Assembly: GCA_033398695.1 (NCBI GenBank)
Contig: CM065815.1
Span: 142,583,001-142,647,000, forward strand
Direction: 5' to 3'
Source: Orobanche coerulescens
Taxonomy: Eukaryota; Streptophyta; Magnoliopsida; Lamiales; Orobanchaceae
Length of the DNA stretch: 64,000 nt
Part shown: piece by piece, positions 13,421 to 24,404 of the stretch
Layout of the letters: each line of letters starts with the position of its first letter
How positions within the stretch are numbered: position 1 is the stretch's first letter
The notes under the pieces: model-generated
The model's input: the letters and a program-made list of their open reading frames with translations, nothing else
Databases searched by the model: none
What the model was told of the DNA's origin: nothing
Made by a program: the position numbers and the translations under genes

Positions 13421-14481
13421 CATAATCACCTTGAGAGCTGGTTGAGCAGAAGACTGTTGAACCCTAGCCTTCTTAGTTACCCCACCCGTGCTCGTAATGT
13501 TGCACTTTTTAACAAAGGAAAGAACGACGGAAAAGTAAATTAACGACGGTAATTTAATCAAGAAATAATGAAAAAAATGACAAATTTGTAAAAAAAAATG
13601 ACAAATTACTCTCATCATTCATATTCCATATGTCCGTTTAAAAATGCAATTTTCATTAAATACCTCAAATCATATCAGACAATCAGTTTTTACTTTTTAA
13701 TTTCCACCAAACACTCACCATCGATACTTACAAAAGTTACGCATCCAATCATTCTCCTAAAATACACAAATTTTACTAAAAATGTTGCACTTCGATTGGA
13801 ACGGAGGGAGTACAAATTTTTGCATTTTTCATAATTCAAATTGTAATAATGAGTCTTTTGATCGTTCAAATTTGATATTTAGGAAATCAGAGACGCACTT
13901 ATGTCAGACTGTCTGATTGATATTTAAAACTATTAATAAAAATACCAAAAAAGAATATCAGAAACTCATAAAATCAAAAACTAGATGATAAAAAATGTTT
14001 TTCGTTTTGGAAAACTAAAGTTTGGAGTCCGTCTAACGGAATGTAGTCTGACACAAGTTTTTGCGAATAAATAATAGGTCTTTTCTTTCTAAAATACAAC
14101 AAAGAAAGCTAACCCTAAAAAAGACCTCGACCATTTTTTTTTTAAAAAAAAAAAAAGAAAAAAACTAAAGTTTGCAGTCCCTCTAACGGAAAATAGTCTG
14201 ACACAAGTTTTTGCTAATAAATTAATCCTACCGTGGACAGACGACCTTCCCCTCAGTTAATTACGTTCTTGTTCTTATATACCTCAGATGAATATTCTGG
14301 ATTATGCTGATGATTTTTCCCTTGTTGTGCCGCTGCCGCCGCGGCCACTACTGCCTCTGCGTTGCCGGAGAAATTGTAGAAGTTGTTACTCGAAGTAGTA
14401 ACACAAGAAGTGGGAGAAGAAACTGGGATCACTTGATGATGACCAGGCCAAGATCTATTACTGGCCATATAATGAAATTGG

Positions 14482-14519
<38 letters not shown>

Positions 14520-14698
14520 ATAATTAAGCACTTGGCAGCTGCTAGATAATGAATTTAAATCCAAAACTTGATCTTCTTCCCAATTCGCCAGCTTCTTTTG
14601 CTCATGAAAAAGACTTGCACCAAATCTTTCTTCTTCACTATTAACCAATCCACCCCTTAAAAGGAAAAAAAAAAGATAATGGTTATTTCAGAACAATG

Positions 14699-14756
<58 letters not shown>

Positions 14757-14934
14757 ACAGAAGCAGTTGGCTCCAAGACCGGACTGGAAAATCTTGGATA
14801 GGAGTAGTACTATCTGAAGTAACTGGTGAAGAATTATTGCCATAAACGAACTGAACAGAATTGGAAAGCTGATGAGATTGTGAATGCATGCTAGCTCCAT
14901 TCGTGCTCCAGTAATTAGGGTTTCCAGACATCAT
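10825..14934 (-). CDS. bHLH transcription factor, bHLH68/bHLH123-like, seven exons
   Basis: Predicted DNA-binding regulator acting in the nucleus. The exons on the minus strand are 14759-14934, 14283-14655, 13430-13504, 13183-13248, 12053-12118, 11584-11628 and 10825-10959. All introns are GT-AG, and the exons total 936 bases, 312 codons with a TGA stop. The N-terminus has SGNPNYW and, across intron 1, the RSWSQLL-GGLV block typical of this subfamily. Exon 2 has SPTSCVTTS plus Asn and Ala runs. Exons 3-5 hold the bHLH core: [25 protein letters not shown], then [18 protein letters not shown]. Exon 7 has the subfamily tail [10 protein letters not shown]. The basic region lacks the classical HER residues, which is normal for this group. 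The start is the first of two adjacent ATGs. The linker between helix 2 and the tail is short, with a 45-bp exon 6. No inactivating mutation was seen. The exact paralogue is uncertain. Confidence 0.9.
11544..11566. repeat. (CA)n microsatellite in bHLH intron 6
   Basis: Uninterrupted ACACAC run about 23 bp long, just downstream of exon 6 on the minus strand. A short ATT run follows at 11639-11656 in intron 5. Confidence 0.8.
12228..13000. repeat. Minisatellite of ~150-170-bp units in bHLH intron 4
   Basis: Five to six diverged tandem units begin near 12228, 12397, 12562, 12717, 12877 and 12983. Landmarks are GTGGCACGG, TTAGGGTGTCTCATGAG, CTAGGTGGTGGA, GATTGACCAATATT and AACGCGCCACG. The last unit is partial. 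The array fills most of the intron between the exons encoding helix 1 and helix 2, and its GC content is well above that of the other introns. I do not recognise the unit. Confidence 0.85.
13361..13418. repeat. Compound (TA)n(GA)n microsatellite in bHLH intron 3
   Basis: A TA run of about 30 bp runs directly into a GA run of about 30 bp, ending 11 bp before the exon 3 boundary (the intron's donor side on the minus strand). Confidence 0.85.
13505..14282. repeat. bHLH intron 2: ~60-bp direct repeat and a Stowaway-like half
   Basis: Two near-identical segments at about 14003-14069 and 14162-14227 share AACTAAAGTTTG, AGTC and TCTGACACAAGTTTTTGC. A sequence at 13798-13812, GGAACGGAGGGAGTA, is a typical Stowaway-type terminus; its partner end is not clear, so I call only a MITE half. 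Confidence 0.5.
14487..14519. repeat. (ATT)n microsatellite coding for poly-Asn in bHLH exon 2
   Basis: On the minus strand this is an AAT run that encodes about eleven asparagines in the acidic, low-complexity part of the protein. Because it is in frame, length change adds or removes Asn without a frameshift. Confidence 0.85.
14702..14753. repeat. (GA)n microsatellite in bHLH intron 1
   Basis: A near-pure GA run of about 50 bp starts 5 bases inside the intron from the 5' splice site at 14758. On the transcript it is a CU-rich tract. Confidence 0.9.
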
Positions 14935-15652
14935 TTGTTCTCTCAAATAAAATTCAGCACAACACGGAGAAAATATTCAACATGACCCCTTAATCCAGTA
15001 TAACCTATAATAATACAAGAATCTATTTCTCTCTCTCTCTCTAAAAAAAAACTTTTTTTTTCTAAAAAGAAAACATCAGTTTTTCATATTTCCTTGTTTA
15101 TGTAAAAAAAAGAAAAGAAAAAGAGAGACCTTATTGAAGCTTTTGGAATTATTATACATGCTTTCTCAGAAGAGATTGAAGAAATTAAAACCCATGTCGT
15201 TGTCAAGAGAGATGTATTTCATACTTGTGGGGGTTCGAAAGAATTATTTTCAGTCTCACCATATTGCCTTTATCCTTTTCTTTTTTTCTTTTAAAATACA
15301 AAATGTCTATTTTTTATTCCTGCTTTTAACTTTATTATAAAGTGGGACAGGAAAAGCTGATGGTGAGTGTTTTCAGGCCAAAAAACAAATGTCCATGGAG
15401 CTTGTTTCCTTGAATTGAGGGGGGTAACTCGTAATTTCTACAGAGCATAAATCTCCATTTTTTTTTGAAAGATATGGATCTCTATATTAATTTCTTGTCC
15501 CCATAAATTTATCGTGCATTTGGATATTTCATCTATACATAAATGTGTACATACTATAGAAAAGTATATTTGAATATTCAGTATATGTCGATCCATTGAT
15601 CCACTATGGGATTCGGATGCAAGATAAAGACCACGTCTGCGCACTGATCCGC
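14935..15652 (-). promoter_or_regulatory. Upstream region of the bHLH gene
   Basis: This should contain the 5' UTR and core promoter of the gene reading toward 14934. A CT run at 15025-15043 reads as GA on the gene strand, a common feature of plant leaders. I see no unambiguous TATA box or defined operator, so no start site is placed. Confidence 0.35.
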
Positions 15653-15703
15653 CGTCGGATCACATAGCGCACACACACACCCGCGGCGGTGTGTGATCCG
15701 ACG
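15653..15703. repeat. Perfect 12-bp inverted repeat (hairpin)
   Basis: CGTCGGATCACA at 15653-15664 is exactly complementary to TGTGATCCGACG at 15692-15703. The loop contains a second possible stem, CACACACC with GGTGTGTG. It lies about 720 bp upstream of the bHLH start codon. Confidence 0.75.
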
Positions 15704-16429
15704 TGGGTAAGACAAAGATGGCGTGCATCTTGCACTGCATCCCCTTCCTCCACTATGTAGGTTTATGTCTTGACCTCGCCGCTAATCATGTAGTTTTATA
15801 TATACTCTTTTTATATCGAGACTCCAAATCTACATTAGCTATCGTGCTAACAGCCTTTCGTCCCTCAGAACTGCCAATAGTTTTATACATACTTGGTTTC
15901 TTGTATCATTATGAACAATTTTTCACCACCCAAATTCTAAATGGCATAGAAATGGATGTTCAATATCCAAACCTAGACTTAAAATTAAAATCACTACCTA
16001 CCCTACAACAAAAAAGAAATCACCATTGCTACAAGCTGCAATAGTACCAGAGCGTCACCGTTGCAAGTCGAAATGGACTTAAATTAATTCTTAGAACCAT
16101 AAACAGTACGCCACCATATGGTCGATCTGACAAAAGAGAAGATTGGCGGGGGGTGGATCCATGGTTGTAGATGTCGTGTCGCCATATTTCATTAGTCCAT
16201 CTGAAAAGCTCGAGGGTTTATGATTCATGAGGAAAGAATTTTATAATTTCGTATAGACTGCTTGTAACCAACGATGATGTACTAACACACACTTTTGAGA
16301 GAGGAATATTCCACGCCTTACTCTATCCACCTGGATACGAGTAAGGTATATTTTTTGTGGAATAACATGAAGAGAGATATGACATAATTCCTGTCTTAGT
16401 GTTTGACTTGTGAGTTAGTCAAGATTGAT
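15704..16429. other. Intergenic, nothing recognised
   Basis: One 113-codon open frame exists here, but its composition is not protein-like and I see no motif. No repeat or RNA gene was found. Confidence 0.5.
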
Positions 16430-17150
16430 CATCAGACACCAATCGAATTATTACAATCGCTTCGAATTCCTGAATGGACATGGAAGGGTATATCAGTAGA
16501 TTTGATTACCGGTCTGAGACTGCTATGAATATGATCTGGTTATCATGGACAGACTAACTAAGTTCGCACACTTTTTGGGAATTAAAAATACTTGGGGACC
16601 AGAAATGTTGGCCCAGCTTTTTTTTAAAGAGATACTAAGATTACACGAAATCTCGAAGAGTATTTCATCGGATACAGATGATCATTTTAAATCTCGATTT
16701 TGGAGCGGCGTTCAGAAAGTCATGGGAATTGAGTTAAACTTTAGTGCCTCTTATCATCCTCAGATGCATGGTCAGTTGGAAGGAACAGTATATCCTCAAA
16801 TGGATGGTCAGTTGGAAGGAAGAGTCCATATATTAGAGCACATGTTGAGAGCATGTGGTTTGAACTGGAAAATAGAGTGATAGTATCATTTACTGTTGAT
16901 CGAATTTACCTATAATGATAGTTGGTACACGTCAATCAGGACGGCACCATCCGAGGATTTGTACGGGAGAAAGTGTAAGTTACATGTATGTTGGGATGAT
17001 TCATCCTAAGGAATCGGGATCGAGTCTGATGTAATTCAGGAGACTTGGAAAAGATTTCTCCAATTCGAGAGCATTTATTGACATCAGATAGTCGTCAGAA
17101 GTCTCATGCTGATGTTTATTGCCGACTATTAGAATTCATGGTGGGAGATT
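16430..17150 (+). pseudogene. Ty3/gypsy integrase relic
   Basis: Fragments typical of a gypsy integrase occur in order but in several frames. They are TPIELLQSLRIPEW before the core, VDRLTK-type DRLTKFAHFLGI, a degenerate SISSDTDDHFKSRFW around the second acidic residue, FSASYHPQM, then LYGRKC and VCWDDS toward the C-terminal side. The HPQM-DGQLEG block is duplicated in place (about 16763-16820). Stops and frameshifts interrupt it. No LTR or other pol domain is adjacent, so it is an isolated fragment. Confidence 0.75.
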
Positions 17151-17151
17151 A

Positions 17152-18846
17152 GGGCTGTAAAGGAACCCGGAGGTTCGAAAAGGATCGGGGTATTCAGCTC
17201 GAAAAAGCTCGGTTCGAGGCTCGGCTCGGAAGTTCAAATGTAGAGCCGAACCTTTAATATTGGTATTCGGCGAGCCAAGTCAAACCGTCCGAAAAAGCTT
17301 GGCTCGACCGTTTTTTTCCTTTAATTATATATATATATATTAATTTTGGACATTTGGTCCATTAATATCCCTTCCCACAGTCCTACTTGGCCCGTTAATA
17401 TATTGCTTGGTCCATTAATATCCCCAGTCCCCTCCGCCGACTTTCATCCCTAAACCTAACTCTCAAATCTCTCATTCTGCTCGTTCTCTCTTCTCTCTCT
17501 GCCGTTTCATCTCTCAATGATTCAATCGCTCTCTAAAAATTTGACTCTGAATCTACTTTCCTCAGCCATAACCTTCTGAAATCATGTCGTATAGAGCCTT
17601 GTTGTCACTAGTTGAAGGTGAAATATCCATTTTCGTTTTGATTTTTATTTAGACCTAGGTTGATTTTTGTGTTGACTTTATTTTTTAGCTTGCATGTTAT
17701 GTTTTCGAGTTGTTATTAGTTTCTTTTATGTGATATTAGTTTTGAATCTTTTGATTTGTGGTTTTAATTGTTGATTATGACTATTTCGGTCTTGACCTAG
17801 GTTGACATTTGTATTTTGATTTGTTGTTAATTGTATAAAACTATTTTTTTAAATTTCGAATAAAACAGTTTTGTAAATTAAATAATACAGTTTCTTGTAA
17901 TTGAAGAAAACAGGTTTGTGAATTGTATCTTGATTACTTGATTATGTTGTTGTAGCTTGTAAGTGTAAGTTATAAACTAATATGTGTATTTCCTTTGTTG
18001 AATCTTCAGACACCCCCTCTGAATTCATATAACCCCCTATGAATAATGATGTGGAGATGGGTTCTGAATCAGATTATGAGCCAAATGATGATTCAGAATT
18101 AGAGATGGCTGAGATGGAGGTGGGCTCTGAGTCAGTCCCTGAACCAAATGAGGGAGTCCCTGAATCAGATGAGAGAGTTGAGCCAATTGTCTCTCTTGGG
18201 GGAACTGAGGGAGATCCTGAATCAAACAAAACTGGTGGCAGCAGTATTGTTTGGGATCATATGAAACCTATTACAGTTCCTGGTGGGAAAAAAAGAATAA
18301 GTTTAGGCATTGCAACAGAGTTCTTCTTGATCAAAAAGGGGGTACAACATCTCATTTAATAAGGCACTTAAGACTAGCATGCCCTGCTAGACATAAAATC
18401 TTCCCCAAAGATGTTGATGTTGCAAAGGCTGCCTCTGCTGGGAGCAAATATGTGCAATCCCAGCTTCATAGAGTTGTGCTTTCTGACGGTGAGAGTTCTA
18501 TACAAACTTTCACTTTTAGCTTTGAAAGAGTTAAACTCCTGGCTACACATATAATATTAGCTCATGTATCTATTTATGATGGTTGAGCACAAGGTATTCA
18601 ATGAGTATTTGAGGGCATACTCCCCTTATTACAAAAAGGTCAGTAGGTACATGGTTAGGAAAGAATGTTTTGTTGTGTTTGATAAGGAAAAAGAAAAAAT
18701 TAAGGTGTTTTTCGGAATGGTTAGTAGAATAAGTTTGACAACTGATTATTGGTGGTCTGGTGTCCAGAAGGTATATGGTGATTACTTATCATTTTATTGA
18801 TAGAAATTGGAACCTGCATAAAAGGGTTCTCTCTTTTGTAAATTGA
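17152..18846 (+). pseudogene. hAT transposon relic with BED zinc finger
   Basis: The start, AGGGCTGTAAA, resembles hAT termini. After about 880 bp of leader-like DNA comes an acidic N-terminus (from the ATG at 18039) and a BED finger spread over two frames: SSIVWDHMKPI in one, then HCNRV and TSHLIRHLRLAC in the next, so a frameshift lies near 18285-18300. Further on, KVFNEYLRAYSPYYKKVSR and a degenerate LTTDYWWSG correspond to the start of the RNase H-like catalytic region of RICESLEEPER-type transposases. The rest is missing; the CACTA element begins 80 bp later. Confidence 0.7.
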
Positions 18847-18923
18847 AATTTTGATGCACGAAATGCATATATTTCATGCATAATTAGTATAAAACTCATG
18901 CATAAATTAGTACTGTAAAGTAC

Positions 18924-18926
18924 TGC
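18924..18926 (+). repeat. CACTA-1 target duplication, left copy (TGC)
   Basis: TGC directly precedes CACTACC and is repeated directly after the right end at 27302-27304. Three bases is the expected duplication for CACTA transposons. Confidence 0.85.
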
Positions 18927-18937
18927 CACTACCAAAA

Positions 18938-19640
18938 AAAGTACTTTAGCCGACGACCCGAAAAAAAACGGCCGACGACTATAAAGTGTCGTCGGCTAAA
19001 CTTCACACTTTAGCCGACGACTCGTTTTACCGTCGGCTAAAGTGTTTTAGCCGACGACTTGGCGGAGTTCGTCGGCTATATTAAAGAGGTTTAGCCGACG
19101 ACCGAAATAACGTTTAGCCGACCGAAAAAAAAAACATTTTAGCCGACGACTTGATCTAGGTCGTCGGCTAAACCCCTTCCGAAAAAAAATAATATTGTAA
19201 TGGTTTAGCCGACGATCTAGATCGAGGTCGTCGGCTAAACACTTTTTCAAAAAAAAAAATATTATACTTTAGCCGACGACCTGATCTAGGTCGGCGGCTA
19301 AACCCCTTCCAAAAAAAAATAATATTGTAATGGTTTAGCCGACGACCAAGATCGAGGTCGGCGGCTAAACACTTTTTCAAAAAAAAAATATAATACTTTA
19401 GCCGACGACCTCGATCTAGGTCGGCGGCGAAACTCCGTCCGAAAAAATAAAAATAATGTAATGGTTTAGCCGATGCCCTAGATCGAGTTCGGCGTCTAAA
19501 CACTTTATGGAACAAAAAAAATAATATACTTTAGCCGACGACCTCGATCTAGGTCGTCGGCTAAACTCCTTCCTAAAAAAAAAATTGTAATGGTTTAGCC
19601 GACGACCTAGATCGAGGTCGTCGGCTAAACCTCCAAGTGA
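18938..19640. repeat. CACTA-1 left subterminal repeat array
   Basis: Around ten hairpin-like units, each TTTAGCCGACGACC, a short centre such as TAGATCGA, then GGTCGTCGGCTAAA. They are separated by A-rich spacers with AATAATATTGTAATGG. Both arms of each unit are present, so every unit is itself an inverted repeat. Small changes (GACGAC to GGCGGC) mark some arms. Confidence 0.9.
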
Positions 19641-20015
19641 AAATTATTTATAGTTCAGGGAACACCAACCCAATCTTGCCCCTCTCCCCGCTAAAGAGCA
19701 CATTTCTATTCTTGATCCTGTCAGTTATTCCCGAAAAAAGCTTGTGAGTTGCTACTTTGAGTTGTGCTAGCTGGAGTGACGAAGGTTTCTACCGGTTGTT
19801 ATAATCACCATTTCGATTAAGGTACGTATTTTATTGTATTTTTTATTGTGATTTCGAAACTTTGTATTATTCATGTTACATTCGATAGCTTTTATGTAAA
19901 ACGATTAAGCTTTATGATGATAATCATTATGATTAATTGTTTGTTGTGATTTCATTTATAATTTGAACAATATTAGTTAGTTGGATTAATATTGGAAAAT
20001 GTATACATTTTCAGG

Positions 20016-23000
20016 ATGGACAAGAGTTGGATTGGGTTACGAAAATGGGATCTAAGTGTAATGGATGGGATGAAGCAGTTTATGAGATTTGTAAAAGAGC
20101 ACGACAGTGATAATATGTTGCACTACTGTCCATGTAATAAATGTAGATGTCGCAGTGATATGTTTCGTTTTCCATTTGATGAGGTCTGGGAACACCTAAA
20201 GAAGAATGGTTTTTGGAGTAAATATACATGTTGGATATACCACGGTGAAGCACCAAATTCTGTTATTCCGTATGATCACGGACAATTTAGTGGTAACGAC
20301 GGGTTCACCGATCCGAAGAGGAGGTTGATTAATGATGTGTTTGGTTTTTCCAAGACGTTTGTACCAACTGAGCAAATCCCACGACCCCGTAAATCGTTGC
20401 CTTGCAATACTGCTGGGCTTGACAGGTACAACAAGCTAATTCAACTCCAACAGACCCCTCTATACCCAGGGTGTAACATGACTGTTCTTGATTGTGTCAT
20501 GGAAACGATGAGATTAAAGGTGGAAAACAAATCATCCATCAAGTCTGTAGATGATTACTTGGAGCTTACGAGTAATATGCTTCCATAGGGTCATTATCTT
20601 CCTAATACATATTCAAAAATGAGACGAATTTTGAAAGATCTTGGTCTTTCATACATTAAGATCCACGTTTGCATGTATGATTGTGTTCTATTCTGGGGGC
20701 ATCCTAATGAAGACCTCACGAGATGTCCTGTATGTGATACAGAGAGATATAGGATTACTCCTTCTGGAAAAGAGAAACCAGTGAAGGTACTTTGGTATTT
20801 TCCACTGAAGGACAGGTTGGAACGGCTTTTTATGTCTCCTCACACGGCAAAAGCAATGAGATGGCATGCCGAGCCGTGCACTAATGACAGGGATACTATG
20901 ATACACCCTTCAGATGGAGAAGCGTGGAAGCATATAGATAGGGAGTATCCGAATTTTTCTTCAGATATCCGAAATGTGAGGCTCGGGATTACATCTGATG
21001 GTTTCAACCCTTTTGGTAACATGAGTCTTTCATATACCATATGGCCTATTGTAGTGATTCCTTACAATCTTCCTCCGTGGATGTGTATGCAGAAGGAGTA
21101 TAATATGTTGACCTTGTTAGTCCTGGGGCTGGGATATCCGGGAAAGTGTATCGATGTGTATATGAGACCTTTGATAGAGGAGCTGAAATTATTGTGGGAG
21201 CAAGGTCATCCCACGTACGACAGTTATTCGTCCGAGATGTTCTACTTGCACGCCATGTGTATCAGCACTATTAGTGATTTTCCTGCATATGGAATGCTGT
21301 CTGGATCTGTTATTAGCGGATATAGAGGTTGTCCAGTGTGTTTGAATGCAGATTGTGCTAGGTACCATCAGAGGGAAAGTTATCCGAATGCGTCATCGGA
21401 TATGGCTTGAGAGGGAACATGAGTGGCGTATGGATGCCGCAAAGATTTGATGGCACCGTAGAAATGGGCGAGCCACCACGGCAAAGGTACAGGTGATGAA
21501 ATACTATCAATTCTTAATGAGTACGATTTTGGTCAGCTTAGCAACCATCCTGATGTGATTGCAGCAACCCCTGAAAGGCCCGACAGGTGTAAGTATTGGT
21601 CGCACAAAAGTATATTCTGGGAATTGCCTTATTGGTCCAAGTTACTGATAAGGAACTTCTTGGATGTCATGCACATTGAAAAGAATGTTTGCGAAAGTGT
21701 GGTTGGGACAACCTTAGGTTGGGATGGAAAGACCAAAGACGGGCCAAAAGCATGCAAAGGTTTGGAAGAAATGAGTATAAGAAAACATTTGTGGTTGAAA
21801 ACTGTCAAGGGAAAACAAAAAATGCCTAAGGCATCTTACACCATCACTGTCGAGCAGAGAACTGAGATATTTTGCTGGATAAAGACTGCTAGGTATCCTA
21901 CCGGGTATGCTGGAAATATAAGAAGATGTGTTAATTTCAGGGAGAACAAGTTAATTGGTTTGAAGAGTCATGATTGTCATATCCTACTCCATCGCCTATT
22001 TCCGGTATTTATTGGACCGTACTTACCAAAACAGGTGGTCGAGCCGTGTGTTGCATTGTCAAGATTTTTCCAAAAATTATGTACGAGAGAAGTCAAGAGA
22101 TCTGATTTGCGTAAAATGCAAGATGAGATCATCTATATCTTGTGCAAGTTTGAGCGAATATTGGTGGATATTGCTCAATTGTCCAGAAGTTCAGTACTGG
22201 AAAGACATCCACTTGTCATGCGATATGGTGCGAGGTGATACTAGATTCCACAATGACACTTTTGCGGACTATTTTGGAGAATGGATACTTATACATTCAG
22301 TTGCTGTTGCATTTTGGACTTAAGATATTTTTTTGCATAAAATTTTTATTTACGACAGATGACACACATACAAGATGACGGACACCCTAACTGGTCGCGT
22401 GAACTTATGCTTCTTTCTATGAAGCCGGTTATGTCAAGAATTTATTCGATGGCCAAAGTCAACGGTGTCACATTCGTATGCCTTGAGAGAGACCAAAAAA
22501 GAAGATGTCAAAATTCTGGGGTTATGATAGATGGTGGATATTTCGGTATTCTTTTGGAAGTGGTAGAACTAATTTACGGGGAAGGCATGACAATTTACTT
22601 GTTTAAGTGTCGATGGTACGACACCAGTCTTGGAACCGATATGTAAGACGACTACGGGCTGTTATCTGTTGACACTTCCACTTCATGGTATGAAAGTGAT
22701 CCTTTTGTATTTGCTACATCAGCAAAGTCGGTGTATTATTTGGACGACTTGGTGAAGAAAGGCACATGGAAGGTAGTGAACGTTGTGACAACGAGGAATA
22801 TTTTTAGTGCTGCTACACTGGGAGAAACAACAGGTACCGATGACGATGATGCTTATCAAGATCCAAATACAGCAAATATTCCACCATCAACGACAATTAT
22901 AATGAATAATGTTCCTGAAGGACGAGTCGTCCGACTCCGTGGTGATGCTCGCGGGTACGCTGATGTTGATACAAACGAATTACTTGAAAATTCTGATGAC

Positions 23001-23090
23001 GATAATGTGGACGACTTGAGGCATATGTTGCCGGATATCAACTCAGATAATGAGACAGACTGTAGTGATGACTCAAACTATGAGCCATAA
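20016..23090 (+). pseudogene. TNP2-type CACTA transposase, decayed
   Basis: Catalyses excision and integration of CACTA elements in its intact form. Domains in order: transposon-associated N-terminal domain (MDKSWIG, CPCNKC, EEV-HL-like EVWEHL, WIYHGE); Transposase_21 core (20619-21410, with CPVCDTERY, WHAEPC, GYPGKCIDVY, GCPVCLN); a DUF4218-like part (21555-22238, LDVMHIEKNVCES, LKSHDCHILLHRLFPV); a fragment with NCPEV; and a DUF4216-like part (QNSGV, LFKCRWYD, SVYYLDDL). The ATG at 20016 follows TTTTCAG, which looks like the acceptor of a leader intron. Lesions: TAG at 20586, breaks after 21410, deletion of the second half of the DUF4218 region near 22170-22190, and TAA at 22644. The tail is acidic (DDDNVDDL). 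Confidence 0.88.
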
Positions 23091-23206
23091 ATTTAGTAGA
23101 TGTATATTTTCATTTGTTAAATATAATTAAAAAAAAATAGTAATAATAATAATCATAATCATAACATTAATATAATATCAATAATATTATAAAAAAAAAA
23201 CGGGGG

Positions 23207-23690
23207 GTTTAGCCGACGACCGTCTTATAAGTCGTCGGCTAAAGTTTTTTTTAAAAAAAAATTTATACTTTAGCCGACGACATATAAGACGGTCGTCGTC
23301 TAAACCCCAGCAATCACTCGACCGTGTTAGACAACACGGTTGGGTCAGGCATACAGTGTGTTTTCCCATTCTAGGCAGTTGCGACACGGTCCGTGTCTCC
23401 TGACACAGTCGACTATTTTTTTTTTTTTTAAAAAAATTAAACTTTAGCCGACGACTTATAAGATGGTCGTCGGCTAAACCCCAGCAATGACCCAACCGTG
23501 TCCGTCGACACGGCCCGTGTCGCACCTGCCCAGAAATTGAAAACACACTGTTCGCCTAACCCGACCGTGTTTTCTAACACGGTCGGGTCATTGCTGGGGT
23601 TTAGCCGACGACCGTCTTATATGTCGTCGCTAAAGTGTAATTTTTTTAAAAACTTTAGCCGACGACGTAGATCTTGCCGCGGCTAAACCC
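23207..23690. repeat. CACTA-1 internal array of subterminal-type motifs
   Basis: Units of TTTAGCCGACGAC around CGTCTTATA-type centres lie between the transposase and the second gene, at 23207-23310, 23452-23482 and 23600-23690. Between them are pairs of ACACGG and CCGTGT motifs, for example GACACGGCCCGTGTC at 23509-23523. The centres match those of the right array, not the left. Confidence 0.85.
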
Positions 23691-24404
23691 CCACCTTTAT
23701 ACGTTTTCTCTACCTCCCTTTTATTACTTTCTTCTTCCGATAAGATCTCTACCGCCTGTCGCCCGCCGATCGTCACCTGATCCCCAACCGCCGTCACCTA
23801 GCCCCCGTCCGGCCGATCGTCCCCCAGCCGATCGTCCCGTCGCGCGGTCTTCTGGTATAAGACGATCGTCCCGTCGCCTGAACGAGCCCCATCCCCGCCG
23901 CCCGACGAGCCCCGGTCCCATAGCCCGCCCGCCCCCCCGACGCTCCGCCTGCCGTCACAAATGGCCAGCGGTAACCCTTGTCCTTATTTTTTTTTATTTT
24001 TGTTTGTTGAATTTATTGTATTTGTTTGATGAATTTGTTTAGATTATGTGATGAATTAGATAAATTGTTTAATGAGTTGTGATGCAATATTTGGTGAATT
24101 TAGTATTTTCAATATTTTGTGTTTAATGAGTTGTGAATTTGATGAATTTGTTTGAGGAGGAAGGGATTGTATATCCGGCGTTAATCGAAAGATTAACGTG
24201 GTATGTCATTGGTAATTACTGTTGTGTTGAATTGTGAATTTGATGAATTTATTTAGATTATTTGATGAATTTGTTTAGAAATATTGATGAATTTGTTTGA
24301 GGAGGAAGGGATTGTATAGCCGGCGTTAATCGAAAGATTAACGTGGTATGGCATTGATAATTACTGTTGTGTTGAGTTGTGAATTTGATTTATTTGTTTA
24401 TATT
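23691..24404 (+). promoter_or_regulatory. CACTA-1 second gene: GC-rich leader and upstream direct repeat
   Basis: This stretch carries a C-rich leader (23740-23970) of proline-codon-like low complexity. Then follows a ~150-bp direct duplication: TTTGAGGAGGAAGGGATTGTAT with TAATCGAAAGATTAACGTGGTATG at about 24148-24210 and again at 24296-24350. I see no clear TATA box, and treat it as leader or promoter of the gene at 24405. Confidence 0.4.

Noticed and set aside
19047..19515. Minus-strand open frames rich in Arg/Ser
   Set aside because: They are translations of the CACTA subterminal repeats.
18938..19640. CRISPR-like look: regular palindromic repeats with spacers
   Set aside because: The repeats are both-arm hairpins inside CACTA ends, the spacers are A-rich and repetitive, and the context is a plant genome with no cas genes.
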